Source: an uncultured Flavobacteriales bacterium (GTDB lineage Bacteria; Bacteroidota; Bacteroidia; Flavobacteriales_D; Parvicellaceae). Taken from it: a stretch of 64,000 bases of DNA. Below are positions 63,424-64,000 of this stretch, one piece after another. The notes beneath the pieces are model-generated. The model ran no database searches, was not told the origin of the DNA, and saw only the letters and a list, made by a program, of their open reading frames with translations. Location: positions 124,001 through 188,000 of the forward strand of contig CALSRM010000001.1 in NCBI GenBank assembly GCA_943788755.1, read 5' to 3'. Every line of letters starts with the position of its first letter. Within the stretch, counting starts at the first letter, position 1. The position numbers were made by a program, and so were the translations under genes.

Positions 63424-64000
63424 ATGGAAATAGAAAACCAAAATATTCAAATATCAATTGTTGTCCCTTTGTTCAATGAAGAAGAATCTATCGGTGAATT
63501 GACTGATTGGATTGACCAGGTCTGTACTGAGAATAATTTCAATTATGAGATTATAATGGTTGATGATGGTAGTACTGATAATTCTTGGAAGAAGGTTGAA
63601 GAGTTAATGGTTTCTAATAATAAAATTAAAGGAATTTCATTTCGCAGGAATTATGGAAAATCAGCCGCATTAAATGTTGCTTTTGAAGCTGTAAAAGGAG
63701 ATGCTGTAATTACTATGGACGCGGATTTACAAGATAGTCCAGATGAGATTCCTGAGTTGTATCAAATGGTTAAGGAAGAAGGTTTTGATATTGTGTCTGG
63801 TTGGAAAAAGAAACGATATGATCCGATAACTAAAACTATTCCTACTAAATTATATAATGCTACAACTCGAAGGGTAAGTGGAATAAAACTACATGATATG
63901 AATTGTGGTTTAAAAGCTTACAAGAAAGAAGTGGTAAAATCCATAGAAGTTTATGGAGAAATGCATCGTTACATTCCTGTTATTGCAAAATGGGCAGGAT
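63424..64000 (+). CDS. GT2 glycosyltransferase, ArnC/DPM-like (C-terminus beyond window edge)
   Basis: The first 192 residues are present; the gene continues past the right edge. The GT-A core is complete up to the acceptor loop: ISIVVPLFNEEESI, MVDDGSTDNS, RRNYGKSAAL, TMDADLQDSPDEI and the DMNCGLKAYKKEVV segment typical of the undecaprenyl-phosphate glycosyltransferase (ArnC/GtrB) branch. These enzymes load a sugar onto polyprenyl phosphate, and two C-terminal membrane helices are expected beyond the edge. ATG 63424 is the start; no clear promoter is seen. Confidence 0.88.
   Translation, partial: MEIENQNIQISIVVPLFNEEESIGELTDWIDQVCTENNFNYEIIMVDDGSTDNSWKKVEELMVSNNKIKGISFRRNYGKSAALNVAFEAVKGDAVITMDADLQDSPDEIPELYQMVKEEGFDIVSGWKKKRYDPITKTIPTKLYNATTRRVSGIKLHDMNCGLKAYKKEVVKSIEVYGEMHRYIPVIAKWAG

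Overview
The window looks like a chromosome segment of a free-living, probably aquatic member of the Bacteroidota (Flavobacteriales-like). Evidence: low GC; many genes preceded by the Bacteroidota promoter pattern TTG-N18/19-TAnnTTTG instead of strong Shine-Dalgarno sites; and typical families (GWxTD, DUF4294, DUF2490, DUF4920, GLPGLI, SusC-like/outer membrane beta-barrel receptors, SpoIIE phosphatases with two-component-regulator propellers, DUF2461). A DinB plus DnaE-like mutagenesis cassette and a small SRP RNA are also present.

Layout. 1-9196: NhaC-type antiporter (cut by the window edge), a GT2 glycosyltransferase whose C-terminus appears frameshifted, GWxTD and DUF4294 proteins, a zinc phospholipase/S1-P1-like hydrolase, a cell-surface lipoprotein, ribosomal protein L31 type B, a GlmU-like nucleotidyltransferase/acyltransferase and a DUF2490 protein. 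9287-12595: a giant sensor phosphatase. 12745-22753: an integrative element of 9,934 bp inserted in the 3' end of tRNA-Pro(TGG). 22737-25059: tRNA-Pro, tRNA-Ser(GCT), a GT4 glycosyltransferase and dapD. 25171-44414: housekeeping and envelope genes (ruvX, def, ttcA, SRP RNA, typA, mltG, glutathione peroxidase, SixA-like phosphatase, Ppx/GppA, thioredoxin-like protein, DPP-IV peptidase), plus a second SpoIIE phosphatase, an M14 peptidase and a DEAD/DEAH helicase. 44757-48946: translationally coupled dinB and a DnaE-like polymerase. 49235-55174: outer-membrane receptor/GLPGLI pair and secreted proteins. 55321-62098: a five-gene run of FAD oxidoreductase, membrane polyferredoxin, two GT2 enzymes and a GT-C-like membrane protein. 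62186-64000: xerD, tRNA-Ser(TGA) and a truncated GT2.

The most interesting part is the integrative element. A perfect 75-bp direct repeat (12745-12819 and 22679-22753) duplicates the last 17 nt of tRNA-Pro and its terminator, so the tRNA stays intact after insertion. Next to the intact tRNA lies an IntDOT-like tyrosine recombinase with Ser in place of the first catalytic Arg, and GTTCACTA repeats near both ends look like integrase arm sites. The cargo is a two-gene operon: an Mrr-type nuclease/SF2 helicase carrying six C-terminal repeats with an exact 66-residue period, overlapped by 8 nt by a protein with what looks like a highly divergent family-A (T7-like) polymerase palm. Around it are a secreted trypsin-like protease, a small secreted protein, two small cytosolic proteins of unknown function and a zinc-ribbon protein. 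No relaxase, capsid or conjugation gene is visible. The helicase/polymerase pair is either the element's replication module or an undescribed nucleic-acid-processing (possibly defence) system; sequence alone does not decide between them.
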